A stretch of DNA of 64,000 bases from Cellulomonas sp. 73-92 (GCF_001898175.1 NZ_MKTH01000013.1:623051-687050); one strand, 5' to 3'. Positions 7,490-16,113 are shown, counted from the stretch's first letter. Made by a program: numbers and translations. Notes: generated from the letters alone by a model not told the origin.

Positions 7490-8722
7490 GTGACCTGGGT
7501 GGAGCACGCGGTGTGGTGGCACGTGTACCCGCTCGGGTTCACCGGGGCGCCCATCCGCGAGCCCGACGTCGCGCCGCCGCCCGCGCCCCGGCTCGACCGG
7601 CTGCTCGGGTGGCTCGACCACGCGGTGGCGCTCGGCGCGAACGGGCTCCTCCTGGGACCGGTGTTCGCCTCGGCCTCGCACGGTTACGACACGCTCGACC
7701 ACCTGGCGATCGACCCTCGGCTCGGGGACGACGAGGCCTTCGACCGGCTGGTGGCGGCGTGCCGCGCGCGGGGCCTGCGCGTGGTCCTCGACGGCGTCTT
7801 CAACCACCTCGGCGCCGGCCACCCCCTGGTGGCGCGGGCCCTGGCGGAGGGTCCCGACGGGCCGTTCGCCGGCTGGTTCCGCATCGACTGGTCCGCGCCG
7901 GGTGGCCCTTGGCCGGAGGTCTTCGAGGGGCACGCCGGCCTCGTCGAGCTGAACCACGGGTCGCCGCAGGTGGCGCGGTTCGTCGGCGACGTGATGACGC
8001 ACTGGCTGGACCGCGGGGTCGACGGCTGGCGGCTGGACGCGGCGTACCGCGTGCCGCCGGCGTTCTGGGCGGGCGTGCTGGCCGGGGTCCGCGCCGCCCA
8101 TCCCGACGCCTGGTTCGTCGGCGAGGTGCTGCACGGCGACTACGCCGGCTACGTCCGCGACTCGACGCTCGACTCGCTCACGCAGTACGAGCTGTGGAAG
8201 GCGATCTGGTCGTCGCTCGCCGACCGGAACTTCTGGGAGCTCGACTGGTCGATGCGCCGGCACGACGAGTTCCTCGCGACGTTCCTGCCGCAGACCTTCG
8301 TCGGGAACCACGACGTCACGCGCATCGCCAGCCGGGTCGGCACCGAGGCGGCCGTGCTGGGTCTCGTGGTGCTCATGACGGTCGGCGGCGTGCCGTCCGT
8401 GTACTACGGCGACGAGTGGGGGCTGACGGGGGTCAAGGAGGAGCGGGTCGGCGGTGACGACGCGATCCGTCCGCCGTTCCCGGCGCAGCCTGGCGCCGAG
8501 GGGGAGCGCGTGTTCCGTGCCCACCAGGACCTCGTCGGGCTCCGGCGCCGGCACCCGTGGCTCGTCGGCGCCCGGACGAGGGCCGTGACGACGACCAACA
8601 CGCGGTACGTCTACGAGACGTCGGACGGCTCGTCGTCCCTCACCGTGGAGCTGGACGTCACGACGACACCGACCGCGCGCGTGCTCGGGCCCGGCGGGGA
8701 CGTGCTCTTCGCCTGGGGCTAG
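7490..8722 (+). CDS. GH13 alpha-amylase-family enzyme
   Basis: 410-aa cytoplasmic glycoside hydrolase or transglycosylase of the alpha-amylase clan; no signal peptide. All four family regions are visible: DGVFNHLG (101-108), GWRLDAA with nucleophile D183, FVGEVLHG with acid/base E212, and FVGNHDV with D275. It is short compared with maltase or amylase relatives, with a compact domain B and a small C-terminal beta domain. The exact sugar cannot be told from sequence; alpha-1,4 glucan or maltooligosaccharide is likely. It ends convergently with glnR, overlapping by 4 bases. Confidence 0.88.
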   Translation: MTWVEHAVWWHVYPLGFTGAPIREPDVAPPPAPRLDRLLGWLDHAVALGANGLLLGPVFASASHGYDTLDHLAIDPRLGDDEAFDRLVAACRARGLRVVLDGVFNHLGAGHPLVARALAEGPDGPFAGWFRIDWSAPGGPWPEVFEGHAGLVELNHGSPQVARFVGDVMTHWLDRGVDGWRLDAAYRVPPAFWAGVLAGVRAAHPDAWFVGEVLHGDYAGYVRDSTLDSLTQYELWKAIWSSLADRNFWELDWSMRRHDEFLATFLPQTFVGNHDVTRIASRVGTEAAVLGLVVLMTVGGVPSVYYGDEWGLTGVKEERVGGDDAIRPPFPAQPGAEGERVFRAHQDLVGLRRRHPWLVGARTRAVTTTNTRYVYETSDGSSSLTVELDVTTTPTARVLGPGGDVLFAWG

Positions 8723-9453
8723 AGGTCGGCGGTCAGCGGGACGGTCGCCGAGGAGCGGTCCTCGGCCGGCCGGCGCTGCTCCTTCGGCGGGTCGAACCGG
8801 TAGCCGACGTTGCGGACCGTGCCGATGAGCTGCTCGTGCTCGGGGCCGAGCTTGGCGCGCAGGCGCCGCACGTGCACGTCGACCGTGCGGGTGCCCCCGT
8901 AGTAGTCGTAGCCCCACACCTCCTGGAGCAGCTGCGCCCGCGTGAACACGCGGCCCGGGTGCTGCACCAGGTACTTGAGGAGCTCGAACTCCTTGTAGGT
9001 CAGGTCGAGGGGCCGGCCGCGCAGGCGGGCGGAGTAGCCGCCCGCGTCGATCGTCAGCTCGCCCGAGCTGATCTCCTGCGGGGCGTCGTCGTACGTCGCC
9101 GCCGCGGCGCGCTCCATGACCAGCCGGAACCGGGTCTCGACCTCGGCCGGCGTGGCGTGCTCGAGGATGATGTCGTCCGCGCCCCACTCGGCCGTGACGA
9201 CGGTGAGGCCGCCCTCGGTGAGCACGAGGACGAGCGGCACGGTCAGGCCGGTGGCCCGCAGCAGCCGGCACGTGGTGCGCGCGGTGACGAGGTCGCGGCG
9301 CGCGTCGAGCACCACGATGTCCGCGTCCGGTGCGTCCACCAGGGCGGACGGCTCGACGGGGAGCACCCGCACCCGGTGCGACAGCAAGCCGAGTGCGGGC
9401 AGCACCTGTGCTGAGCCTCCGGACGCCGGGGTGAGGAGCAGCAGGTCTGCCAC
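8719..9453 (-). CDS. glnR: GlnR-type orphan OmpR-family response regulator
   Basis: 244-aa regulator closely resembling actinobacterial GlnR, the controller of nitrogen assimilation genes. The receiver-like N-terminus starts [32 protein letters not shown] and has [13 protein letters not shown] in place of a full phosphorylation pocket. The DNA-binding winged helix is very conserved: [53 protein letters not shown]. No histidine kinase is adjacent. The GTG at 9453 is chosen because GGAGG lies five bases upstream; a longer ORF extends to 9597 without support. TACCGT at 9484-9489 on the minus strand is a likely -10. Confidence 0.93.
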   Translation of the reverse strand: MADLLLLTPASGGSAQVLPALGLLSHRVRVLPVEPSALVDAPDADIVVLDARRDLVTARTTCRLLRATGLTVPLVLVLTEGGLTVVTAEWGADDIILEHATPAEVETRFRLVMERAAAATYDDAPQEISSGELTIDAGGYSARLRGRPLDLTYKEFELLKYLVQHPGRVFTRAQLLQEVWGYDYYGGTRTVDVHVRRLRAKLGPEHEQLIGTVRNVGYRFDPPKEQRRPAEDRSSATVPLTADL

Positions 9454-9568
9454 CGGGACCTCCAGGCGTGCGCGAGTGGGGACACGGTACCGCGCGCACG
9501 TCCAGCACGCGGTGAGCGTCCGTCCGCACCGCGGTGAGCCGGTCGCCCGATCTGCGAGAATCGCCGCC

Positions 9569-10297
9569 GTGACGCTCGCTACCCGCTCGGTCGTCACGGC
9601 CGCGCTCGCTGCCGCGGCGGCCCTGGCCGGGTACTTCCACCCAGTCGCGCTGCTCGCTGTGGCGGCCGCGCTCGTGGTCGTCGTCGCCCTCGGCTGGCCG
9701 GAGCTGGCCGGCCTTCCGTTCCGCCCCGGCTCGGCGGCCGTCGTCGGCCTCGTCGGCGTCGGCGGCGTCGTCGCCGTGCGCTACACCGGCACCGGGCTCT
9801 CCGGGCTCGCGGTGGTGCTCGCCTGCGGGCTCATGGTGGCGTTCGTCAACGAGCTGCTGCGTCGTGACGGGCGCACCCGCATGGTGGAGTCCGTCTCGGG
9901 CACCGTCGCCGGCGGCGTGCTCGCGCTGTGCACCGCGTGCTGGGTGGCGACGGAGTCGCTCGCCGGGGGCGAGGCCGTGGTGGTCACCGGCGCGCTGGCC
10001 CTCGCGCTCGGCGCCGCGGTCTCCGCGTTCGAGCTGCCCCGCTGGCTGAGCGCGGTGTCCACGGCGCTCGCGGCGACCGCGGCCGGGACGCTGGCCGGCC
10101 TGGTGCTCCCGACGATCAGCCTGACCGCGGGTGCGGTGCTGGGCATCGCGGTCGGGGTGCTCGTCGCCGCGCTCGACGCCCTGTTCGACTCGCTCGTCGA
10201 GCTCAAGCGCGTGCTGCCGTCGCTGTCGGCGGCGGCGCTGCCGGTGGCCGTCAGCGGCGCGGTCGTCTACATCGTCGGACGGGTCCTCGCCGGATGA
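9569..10297 (+). CDS. Hypothetical polytopic membrane protein
   Basis: 242-aa protein with about seven to eight hydrophobic helices starting right at the N-terminus ([17 protein letters not shown]). No catalytic motif recognised. Its place between glnR and a thioredoxin gene corresponds to Rv0817c in M. tuberculosis, a conserved membrane or exported protein of unknown function. The GTG start is 7 bases after GAGAAT. The stop overlaps the next ATG (ATGA), so it is coupled to the thioredoxin gene. Confidence 0.75.
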   Translation: MTLATRSVVTAALAAAAALAGYFHPVALLAVAAALVVVVALGWPELAGLPFRPGSAAVVGLVGVGGVVAVRYTGTGLSGLAVVLACGLMVAFVNELLRRDGRTRMVESVSGTVAGGVLALCTACWVATESLAGGEAVVVTGALALALGAAVSAFELPRWLSAVSTALAATAAGTLAGLVLPTISLTAGAVLGIAVGVLVAALDALFDSLVELKRVLPSLSAAALPVAVSGAVVYIVGRVLAG

Positions 10298-10770
10298 GCC
10301 CGCTGGCGCGCGTCGCGCTGGTCGTCGTCGTCCTCGGCCTCGCGACGGCGCTCGGCGCCCTGTGGCGGGCCCGCAACGGGCGGTTCAGCCCGGTGGCGCC
10401 CGCCGTCCTTGCGGCCGCGGGTGCCGATCCGGCGCACGACGAGACCACGACCGCCCGCCTCACCACCTCGGACATCGACGCGGCGCTCGGGTCGAGGGCG
10501 ACCTTCGTCCAGCTCTCGAGCGAGGTGTGCACGCCGTGCCGCCGCACGCACGCGGTGCTCGCCGCCATCGCGGCGGAACGAAACGATGTCTCGCACGTCG
10601 ACCTCGATGTCGCCACCCACCTGGACCTGGTGCGACGGTTCGACGTCATGCGCACCCCGACGATCCTGCTGCTCGACGGCCGGGGTGCCGTCGTCGGCCG
10701 GATGTCCGGGGCGACCGACCGGCGCCAGGCGCTCGACGCGCTCGACGCCGGCTGTCCCGTCATCGCCTGA
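10294..10770 (+). CDS. Membrane-anchored thioredoxin-like protein
   Basis: 158 aa with one N-terminal membrane segment (about residues 4-23) and a thioredoxin fold. The active site is C79-T-P-C82 in SSEVCTPCRRTHAVL, with the cis-Pro region MRTPTILLLDG. Family role: thiol-disulfide exchange, here presumably tethered to the membrane. ATGA overlap with the upstream membrane protein. Similar position to thiX (Rv0816c). A DUF4395 gene follows at 38 bases, a common partner of such thioredoxins in actinobacteria. Confidence 0.85.
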   Translation: MSPLARVALVVVVLGLATALGALWRARNGRFSPVAPAVLAAAGADPAHDETTTARLTTSDIDAALGSRATFVQLSSEVCTPCRRTHAVLAAIAAERNDVSHVDLDVATHLDLVRRFDVMRTPTILLLDGRGAVVGRMSGATDRRQALDALDAGCPVIA

Positions 10771-10808
10771 CGCGCGCCCGTCCCTCGCCGTCCTCCTGGG
10801 AGACCGCC

Positions 10809-11384
10809 ATGTCCTCGTCGTCCCTGCATGCCGCCGCCGGTGTGGCGCCCATCGCGCCGTCGCCGGCCGCTGAGTCGCCCGTGCGCACCGGCTCGGCCGC
10901 CGGGTCCCCGCCCGCCGCGCGCGCCGGCTCGTCGGCCGTGTCCGGCTCGGCCGGCATCGACCCGCGCGGGCCGCGGTTCGTCGCCGCCCTCACGGCCGTG
11001 CTGACGGTCGTCGCGCTGCTTCTCGGCACCGGCTCGGCCGCGCTCGTCGTGCTCGCCGTGCTCGCGGCCAGCTTCGGCCTCGGTGTCGTGCGCGGGGTCA
11101 CCGGCACGTGGCAGAGCCGGCTGTTCCGCCGGTTCGTCCGGCCGCGGCTCGCGCCGCCCGACGAGCTCGAGGACCCCCGCCCACCGCGCTTCGCCCAGCT
11201 CGTCGGGCTGGTCATCAGCGGCCTCGGGGTGCTGCTCGGGCTGCTGGGGGTCGGGCCGGCGATCCCCGTGGCCGCCGCCCTGGTCCTCGTCGCCTCGTTC
11301 CTCAACGCGGCGTTCGGTCTGTGCCTGGGCTGCGAGCTGTACCTGCTCGGCGTGCGGCTGCGCGCCGCCCGCGCCAACGCCTGA
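10809..11384 (+). CDS. DUF4395 membrane protein
   Basis: 191 aa. A 50-residue Ala/Ser/Pro-rich N-terminus is followed by IDPRGPRFVAALTAVLTVVALLLG and two further hydrophobic pairs, ending with NAAFGLCLGCELYLLGVRL. The GRPRF-type start and the CLGCE motif are characteristic of DUF4395; the two cysteines face a membrane helix and suggest redox exchange with the preceding thioredoxin. ATG start. Function is otherwise unknown. Confidence 0.82.
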   Translation: MSSSSLHAAAGVAPIAPSPAAESPVRTGSAAGSPPAARAGSSAVSGSAGIDPRGPRFVAALTAVLTVVALLLGTGSAALVVLAVLAASFGLGVVRGVTGTWQSRLFRRFVRPRLAPPDELEDPRPPRFAQLVGLVISGLGVLLGLLGVGPAIPVAAALVLVASFLNAAFGLCLGCELYLLGVRLRAARANA

Positions 11385-11424
11385 CGCGCCCGCAGCCCGC
11401 GCGGCCTCTCGACCCCGCGCCGCG

Positions 11425-11784
11425 TCAGTAGACGAGCGCCTGGGCACCCTCGGTGAGGACCTCCTCGACGAACAGCGCCGAGCCGGCGATGCGGATGCCG
11501 GGGATGACGTCCTCCGCGGTGATGTGGCGGCGCGCGGCGCACTGCGTGCAGAGCGTGACCTGGCCGCCCTCGAGGACCGTCTCCAGCAGGGAGGCCAGCG
11601 GCATCGCATGGTCCAGCACCAGCTCGGCCGCGCGGCCCGGGAGGGCGAACCATGCCGCCTCACCCGTCAGCCACAGCGAGACGTCGGCACCGGAGGCCAC
11701 CGCGCCGGCCGCGACCGTGAAGGCTTGGTTCGCCGCCTCGGGGCGATCGGTGCCACACGTGGTCTTGACGACGAGCGAGCGCAT
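11425..11784 (-). CDS. DsrE/DsrF-like sulfur-relay family protein
   Basis: 119-aa DsrE-fold protein: LVVKTTCGTDRPEAANQAFTVAAGAVASGADVSLWLTGEA is typical of the family's nucleotide-like fold, and LCTQCAARR carries a Cys pair where DsrE proteins keep the sulfur-carrying Cys. Probably a cytosolic persulfide carrier. It lies opposite to the thioredoxin/DUF4395 genes but in the same sulfur/thiol neighbourhood. Confidence 0.8.
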   Translation of the reverse strand: MRSLVVKTTCGTDRPEAANQAFTVAAGAVASGADVSLWLTGEAAWFALPGRAAELVLDHAMPLASLLETVLEGGQVTLCTQCAARRHITAEDVIPGIRIAGSALFVEEVLTEGAQALVY

Positions 11785-11807
11785 CGGCCCAGGCTACGCA
11801 CCGCCGT

Positions 11808-11813
11808 TAGCAT
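11808..11813 (+). promoter_or_regulatory. TAGCAT -10 box, probable leaderless promoter
   Basis: TAGCAT ends 6 bases before the ATG at 11820 of the 35-residue membrane protein gene, which heads the nitrobindin-YgfZ-FUSC gene string. Confidence 0.45.
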
Positions 11814-11819
11814 GGGGGC

Positions 11820-11927
11820 ATGTCCGGGCTCGAGGTGTTCTTCGTCACCCTGCTGTGCGTGACGACGCTGGCCATCGCCTTCGTGGCGGGACTCGTCGTC
11901 TACAAGCTGTTCCAGGGTCAGCGCTAG
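11820..11927 (+). CDS. 35-residue single-pass membrane microprotein
   Basis: Starts MSGLEVFFVTLLCVTTLAIA and ends VVYKLFQGQR. One hydrophobic helix fills residues 6-28, then a short basic tail, so it should be a type III or N-out membrane peptide. It has its own TAGCAT box and lies three bases before the nitrobindin-like gene. Coding is supported by the clean stop-to-start spacing and by third-position GC. Function unknown; no homologue can be asserted without a search. Confidence 0.6.
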   Translation: MSGLEVFFVTLLCVTTLAIAFVAGLVVYKLFQGQR

Positions 11928-11930
11928 TCG

Positions 11931-12488
11931 ATGGCCTTCGTCCTGCCCGAGGGGCTGGCCCCGGAGGTCTACCCGCTGGCGTGGCTGGTGGGGACCTGGC
12001 GCGGCGAGGGTGTCGTCGCCTATCCCGGCATCGACGAGGCGACGTTCAGCCAGGAGCTCGTCGTCGCCTCGGACGGCGGGCCGTACCTCGCCTACTCGTC
12101 GACCATCCGCCTGGTCGAGGTGCCCGACGACGTCTCCGCCCTGGACGACGGCGAGCCGGAGCAGGCGGCCGTCTGGGCCAGCGAGACCGGCTACTGGCGG
12201 GTGCCCCCCGAGCGGCCCGACGACGTCCCGCCCGGGAGCCACCCCGTCGAGCTGCTGGTCGCGGACCCGTCGGGCCACGTCGCTGTGTACGTCGGCGCGG
12301 TCGGCAACGGCCGGATCGACCTGGTGAGCGACCTGGTCGCTCGCACCGCCACGGGCGCCGACGTCACGGCCGGACGGCGGCTCTACGGCCTGGTCAACGG
12401 CGAGCTCATGTGGGCCCACGACCTGGCGGCATTCGGCCAGCCGCTGCAGTCCTACGCCTCGGCGCGGCTGTCCCGGGTGGAGTCATGA
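11931..12488 (+). CDS. Nitrobindin-like FABP-family protein (DUF1794)
   Basis: 185-aa beta-barrel protein. The GTWRGEG motif in LAWLVGTWRGEGVVAYPGI and the C-terminal LYGLVNGELMWAHDLAAFGQPLQSYASARL are hallmarks of the Rv0813c/nitrobindin family; such proteins bind haem b through a late His and handle NO or peroxynitrite. Here the HDLAAFG run supplies the candidate proximal His. Cytosolic. The stop overlaps the ATG of ygfZ. In M. tuberculosis the same gene lies near glnR. Confidence 0.85.
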   Translation: MAFVLPEGLAPEVYPLAWLVGTWRGEGVVAYPGIDEATFSQELVVASDGGPYLAYSSTIRLVEVPDDVSALDDGEPEQAAVWASETGYWRVPPERPDDVPPGSHPVELLVADPSGHVAVYVGAVGNGRIDLVSDLVARTATGADVTAGRRLYGLVNGELMWAHDLAAFGQPLQSYASARLSRVES

Positions 12489-13594
12489 CGAGCCCCTTGC
12501 TGTCGCTGCCGGGCGCCGTGCCGGGGTCCGGTGTCGACGCGGGCGTCGCGTGGCACTACGGCGACCCGGTCGCCGAGCAGCGGGCGTTGGAGCGGGGGCG
12601 CGCGGTCGTCGACCAGTCGCACGTGGGCGTCGTGCGGGTCACCGGCCCGGACCGGCTGAGCTGGCTGAACTCGATCACCTCGCAGGCCCTCGACCGCCTG
12701 GCGCCGTTCCGATCGACGGAGACGCTGGTGCTGTCGCCCCAGGGGCACGTCGAGCACGCCGCTGGCGTGGTGGACGACGGCGAGTCGACGTGGCTGATCA
12801 CCGAGACGGCACCCGGACTGGCCGCCTGGCTGACGTCGATGCGCTTCATGCTGCGTGTCGAGGTCGCCGACGTCACCGACGAGTGGGCGGCCCTCGGCGA
12901 GCCGTCGGGCCAGGAGGGCGTCGCCGGTGGGCCGGTCGTGTGGCGCGACCCGTGGCCACGCGTGGCCCCGGGCGGCACCCGCTACGGTCCGCCCGACGAC
13001 GAGCACCCCGGTCTCGACCGGGAGTGGCGGCTGGTGCTCGTCCCGCGCGGGGCGCTGGCCGACGAGGTGGCGGCGCGCCGCTCGTCGGGTGCGACGCTCG
13101 CGGGGACCTGGGCCTCCGAGGCGCTCCGCATCGCCGCATGGCGCCCGCGCGCGGCGCTCGAGGTGGACCACCGCACCATCCCGCACGAGCTGGACTGGCT
13201 GCGCACCGCCGTGCACCTCGACAAGGGCTGCTACCGCGGGCAGGAGACTGTCGCACGGGTGCACAACCTGGGGCGGCCACCGCGGCGGTTCGTCATGCTC
13301 CACCTCGACGGCTACGCCGAGGTGCTGCCGAGGGCGGGCGCCGCCGTGCGGCTGCCGGACGGCGCCGAGATGGGTCACGTGACCAGCGCCGCCCGCCACC
13401 ACGAGCTGGGACCGGTGGCGCTCGCGGTGGTCCGGCGGTCCGTGCCGGTGGACGCCGTGCTGACCGTGGACGACGAGTCCGGACCCGTGGCGGCCGGACA
13501 AGAGGCGATCGTGGCGGCCGAGGGCCAGTCCCCGTCCCGGCCGCCGGCGCGAGGGCCGCTCACGCCCGGGCTGCGGCCCCACACCCTCCTGTGA
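12485..13594 (+). CDS. YgfZ/GcvT-type folate-binding protein
   Basis: 369 aa. Contains the YgfZ signature KGCYRGQETVARVHN with Cys249, and the GcvT-like start VDQSHVGVVRVTGPDRLSWLNSITSQ. YgfZ proteins bind tetrahydrofolate and support repair or assembly of Fe-S enzymes, including tRNA methylthiolation. Cytosolic. ATGA overlap with the nitrobindin-like gene and GTGA overlap with the next gene. The last 35 residues (Pro/Arg-rich) are poorly conserved tail. Confidence 0.88.
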   Translation: MTSPLLSLPGAVPGSGVDAGVAWHYGDPVAEQRALERGRAVVDQSHVGVVRVTGPDRLSWLNSITSQALDRLAPFRSTETLVLSPQGHVEHAAGVVDDGESTWLITETAPGLAAWLTSMRFMLRVEVADVTDEWAALGEPSGQEGVAGGPVVWRDPWPRVAPGGTRYGPPDDEHPGLDREWRLVLVPRGALADEVAARRSSGATLAGTWASEALRIAAWRPRAALEVDHRTIPHELDWLRTAVHLDKGCYRGQETVARVHNLGRPPRRFVMLHLDGYAEVLPRAGAAVRLPDGAEMGHVTSAARHHELGPVALAVVRRSVPVDAVLTVDDESGPVAAGQEAIVAAEGQSPSRPPARGPLTPGLRPHTLL

Positions 13595-14913
13595 CCGAAC
13601 CCGTCCCGCCAGCGCCGCCGGGCGCCGAGCCCGTCCCGACGGCGAGCCGGGGGGCCGAGCCTGTCCTGACACCGCCGCCGGGCGCCGAGCCCGCCCCGAC
13701 ACCGCCGCCGGGCGCCGGGACCGGCGGCCTGCACCACGACGCCTCGCGGCTGGCCGACGACGAGGTCGCGCGCCGTCCCCTCGACCGCACGCACGTCGCC
13801 CCGGCCGGCGCCGAGGAGGCCACGGCGCTCCAGGTCGCGAGCGCGGCCCTGCGCCGGCTGCTGCTGCGCACCCGGCTGCGGCAGGGCCTGGTGCGAGCCC
13901 GCGTCGGGCTGCTGCCGATCGGGCAGGCGGCCCTCGCCGCGGGGGCGGCGTTCGCCTTCGCCTACTACGTGCTGCACCACCACCAACCGTTCTTCGCGCC
14001 GATCGCGGCGTGGGCGTGCCTCGGCTTCACGCTGCAGCGCAACGTGCGGCAGGTGGGCGAGCTGGCACTGGCGGTCGGCCTCGGGGTGGGGCTGGGCGAC
14101 CTCGTCGTGCACTGGATCGGCACGGGCTGGTGGCAGGTCGCGGTGGTGCTGCTCGTCGCCGCGCTCGTCGCCCGGATCGTCGGCCCCGGCGCGATGCTGA
14201 CGATGCAGGCCGGGACCCAGGCGATCGTCATCGTGGGGCTGCCGGTGGCGTCCGGCGGGCCCCTCGGGCGGTGGACGGACGCCCTGGTCGGCGGCGCGTT
14301 CGCGCTCCTGGTCGCGGTGCTGTGGCCGGGCGACACCCGGCGCCGGCCGCGAGCCCTCGGCGTGCACGCCACGACCGAGCTCGCCGAGACGCTCGAGCTC
14401 GTCGCGCGAGGCATGCGGAGCAAGGACGTGGACGGCCTGGCGAGCGCGCTGGTGCGGGGGCGGGCCGCGGACCCGGTGCTCACCGAGTGGCGCACGTCGG
14501 CGCGCAACGGCGTGGAGCTCGCGCGCGTCAGCGCGGCACGGCCGTGGCGCGACGAGCTGATGCGGCTGGAGCAGCAGGCGGTGCTCGTCGAACGCGCGAT
14601 GCGTACCGTGCGCGTGCTGGCGCGCCGCGCACCCTCGGTGGTCGACGAGGACCTGACCGCCGTCGCGGACCTCACGGACCGGTTCGCGGCGGGGATCCGC
14701 CTGCTGACGAACGCGGTCGGGTCCGGCGGCGACCTGTCGCCGGCGCGCCGGCAGCTCACTTCCGTGGCGGCCGAGACGGACCCCCGCACGGTCGGCGCCG
14801 GCTCGTGGCACGTGCAGGCGCTGGTGCTGCTGCTGCGCTCGCCGCTCGTCGACGCCTTGGAGGCGGCCGGGGCCACCCCCGAGGAGGCCCGCGCCGCGCT
14901 CCCGGAGCTCTGA
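13591..14913 (+). CDS. FUSC-like aromatic-acid exporter-type membrane protein
   Basis: 440 aa. A Pro-rich cytosolic N-terminus (about 50 residues) built from near-repeats of GAEPVPT/PPPGAEPAPT, then about six membrane helices (residues 105-250) including FFAPIAAWACLGFTLQRNVRQVGELALAVGLGVGLG, then a long soluble helical C-terminus. The TM block matches the FUSC/YccS half-module in AaeB-like exporters; transport is inferred, and no substrate can be named. GTG start overlaps the ygfZ stop. Confidence 0.7.
   Translation: MTEPVPPAPPGAEPVPTASRGAEPVLTPPPGAEPAPTPPPGAGTGGLHHDASRLADDEVARRPLDRTHVAPAGAEEATALQVASAALRRLLLRTRLRQGLVRARVGLLPIGQAALAAGAAFAFAYYVLHHHQPFFAPIAAWACLGFTLQRNVRQVGELALAVGLGVGLGDLVVHWIGTGWWQVAVVLLVAALVARIVGPGAMLTMQAGTQAIVIVGLPVASGGPLGRWTDALVGGAFALLVAVLWPGDTRRRPRALGVHATTELAETLELVARGMRSKDVDGLASALVRGRAADPVLTEWRTSARNGVELARVSAARPWRDELMRLEQQAVLVERAMRTVRVLARRAPSVVDEDLTAVADLTDRFAAGIRLLTNAVGSGGDLSPARRQLTSVAAETDPRTVGAGSWHVQALVLLLRSPLVDALEAAGATPEEARAALPEL
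13621..13710 (+). repeat. Three 30-bp in-frame tandem repeats in the FUSC-like gene
   Basis: Units 13621-13650, 13651-13680 and 13681-13710 are imperfect copies of one 30-base sequence and encode ten-residue Gly-Ala-Glu-Pro-rich repeats. A partial unit precedes (13597-13620) and another follows. Repeat number may vary between strains. Confidence 0.8.
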
Positions 14914-14943
14914 CCCCTCTCGAGAGCACGTCACGTGGGTCCG

Positions 14944-14989
14944 AGCACGGCAGGCAGGACTGCCGTGTTGGGCGCGTACTGCCGTGTTC
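14944..14989. promoter_or_regulatory. CTGCCGTG repeats upstream of toxin-antitoxin genes
   Basis: Three copies of CTGCCGTG: one inverted at 14946-14953 and two direct at 14960-14967 and 14979-14986, the direct ones inside an 11-base repeat with 19-base period. The inverted and first direct copy form an 8-bp hairpin. They end about 40 bases before the antitoxin start, so they could be the operator of a self-regulated toxin-antitoxin operon, or a dispersed extragenic repeat. Confidence 0.5.
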
Positions 14990-15014
14990 GACGGGTGAGG
15001 GAGCAGGGCGCCGC

Positions 15015-15020
15015 TACCGT
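15015..15020 (+). promoter_or_regulatory. TACCGT -10 box of the toxin-antitoxin pair
   Basis: TACCGT ends 6 bases before the antitoxin GTG at 15027, again of leaderless type, and follows the CTGCCGTG repeats. Confidence 0.45.
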
Positions 15021-15026
15021 GAGCCC

Positions 15027-15290
15027 GTGGAGGTCGCGGTCAGCGCGCTGCGCGCGGAGCTCAGGCAGTGGATCGAGACGGCCCGCACGGGCACCGACGT
15101 GGTGATCACGGAACGCGGCCTGCCGGTGGCGCGGCTCAGCGCGGTCGAGTCCGCGGACCTCGTCGCCCGCCTCGAGCGCGACGGCCTGCTGACGGCGCCG
15201 GCCACGGATCGTCCCGCCGCCCGCGTCGAGGAGCCTGCCGGCCGCCCCGCCGCCGCCGTGACCGGCCTCATCCGCCGGCTGCGCCACTGA
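15027..15290 (+). CDS. Phd/YefM-type antitoxin (VapB partner)
   Basis: 87 aa. VEVAVSALRAELRQWIETARTGTDVVITERGLPVARLSAV is the prevent-host-death fold: a beta-alpha N-terminus that binds DNA, then a Gly-rich turn and strand. The acidic/Pro-rich C-terminus would wrap the toxin. It should neutralise the PIN toxin and repress its own operon. TGATG overlap with the toxin gene indicates coupling. GTG start. Confidence 0.83.
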   Translation: MEVAVSALRAELRQWIETARTGTDVVITERGLPVARLSAVESADLVARLERDGLLTAPATDRPAARVEEPAGRPAAAVTGLIRRLRH

Positions 15291-15730
15291 TGTCCCTCGT
15301 CTACCTCGACACCACGGCGCTGGTGAAGCTCTGCCTGCCGGAGCAGGGCAGCGCGCTGGCCGGCGCCCTGTGGGACGGCGCCGACGTGGTGGCGACCTCC
15401 CGGTTCGCGGACGCCGAGCTGCGCGCCGCCGTCGCGGAGGCCTTCCGGGCGGGCGCCCTGCCGAGGGCCCGGGCCGCGCTGGAGGAGTGGGACCGGCTCT
15501 GGGCGGGCCTCTACGTCGTCGAGCCCGGCGCATCCGTGCTCGACGAGGCCGCGTCGCTCGTCGTGCGCCACCCGATCGGTGCCGCCGCCGCGCTGCACCT
15601 CGCCTCGGCCCTGACGCTGCGGGCCGACGACCTGCTCGTCGCGTGCTGGGACGAGCCGCTGGCGGCGGCCGCCCGGGCGGAGGGGCTCCGCGTGGTGCCC
15701 GAACCGGCTCCCGTAGGCTCGGCGACGTGA
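15290..15730 (+). CDS. PIN-domain VapC-like toxin
   Basis: 146-aa PIN ribonuclease. Acidic metal-site residues are seen in YLDTTALVKL (Asp7), SRFADAELRAA (Glu near 43) and the later DDLLVACWDEPL (Asp near 117-124). VapC toxins cut tRNA or rRNA to stop growth. The toxin stop overlaps the GTG of the DUF2516 gene, although the latter also has its own TAGGCT box. The pair looks inserted in an otherwise conserved string of housekeeping genes. Confidence 0.85.
   Translation: MSLVYLDTTALVKLCLPEQGSALAGALWDGADVVATSRFADAELRAAVAEAFRAGALPRARAALEEWDRLWAGLYVVEPGASVLDEAASLVVRHPIGAAAALHLASALTLRADDLLVACWDEPLAAAARAEGLRVVPEPAPVGSAT
15714..15719 (+). promoter_or_regulatory. TAGGCT -10 box inside the toxin 3' end
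   Basis: TAGGCT ends 7 bases before the GTG of the DUF2516 gene, so that gene may be transcribed independently of the toxin-antitoxin operon. Confidence 0.4.
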
Positions 15731-16110
15731 CGTCCTCGGTGGTCCACGCCGCGAGCATCTTCGTCGGCATCGTCTCGGCGCAGCAGCTCCTGTTCCTCGT
15801 GCTGTACGTCGTGATCTTCCTGCTGTGCGCCTGGGCGCTGGTCGACTGCCTGCTGCGCCCGACGCGTGCCTTCCCGGCCGCCGGCAAGCGGACCAAGACG
15901 TTCTGGCTGCTCATCACCGCGATCGCGGCCGCGGTGTCGTTCGTCGCCCTGCCGCTGGGCGGCGGCACGTCGTTCTTCGGCTTCCTCGCCTTCATCGGCG
16001 TCGTCGGCGCGATCGTGTACCTCGTCGACGTCCGGCCGGCGGTGGCGCCGCACTCCCGCCGGCGCGGGCGGGGCGGCCGGGGCGGCGGGCCCTCGCGCGG
16101 CGGCTGGTAG
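15727..16110 (+). CDS. DUF2516 membrane protein
   Basis: 127 aa with three membrane helices (about residues 17-43, 58-78, 84-102). The intervening RPTRAFPAAGKRTKTFWLLIT and the ending VYLVDVRPAV are the DUF2516 pattern found only in actinobacteria. Function unknown. The tail after helix three is Arg/Gly-rich ([12 protein letters not shown]), which could contact nucleic acid or phospholipid. Followed after 3 bases by dtd. Confidence 0.8.
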   Translation: MTSSVVHAASIFVGIVSAQQLLFLVLYVVIFLLCAWALVDCLLRPTRAFPAAGKRTKTFWLLITAIAAAVSFVALPLGGGTSFFGFLAFIGVVGAIVYLVDVRPAVAPHSRRRGRGGRGGGPSRGGW

Positions 16111-16113
16111 CCC

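Noticed and set aside
9453..9597. N-terminal extension of GlnR
   Set aside because: The added residues are Cys/Arg-rich and unlike GlnR; a good GGAGG site precedes the internal GTG.
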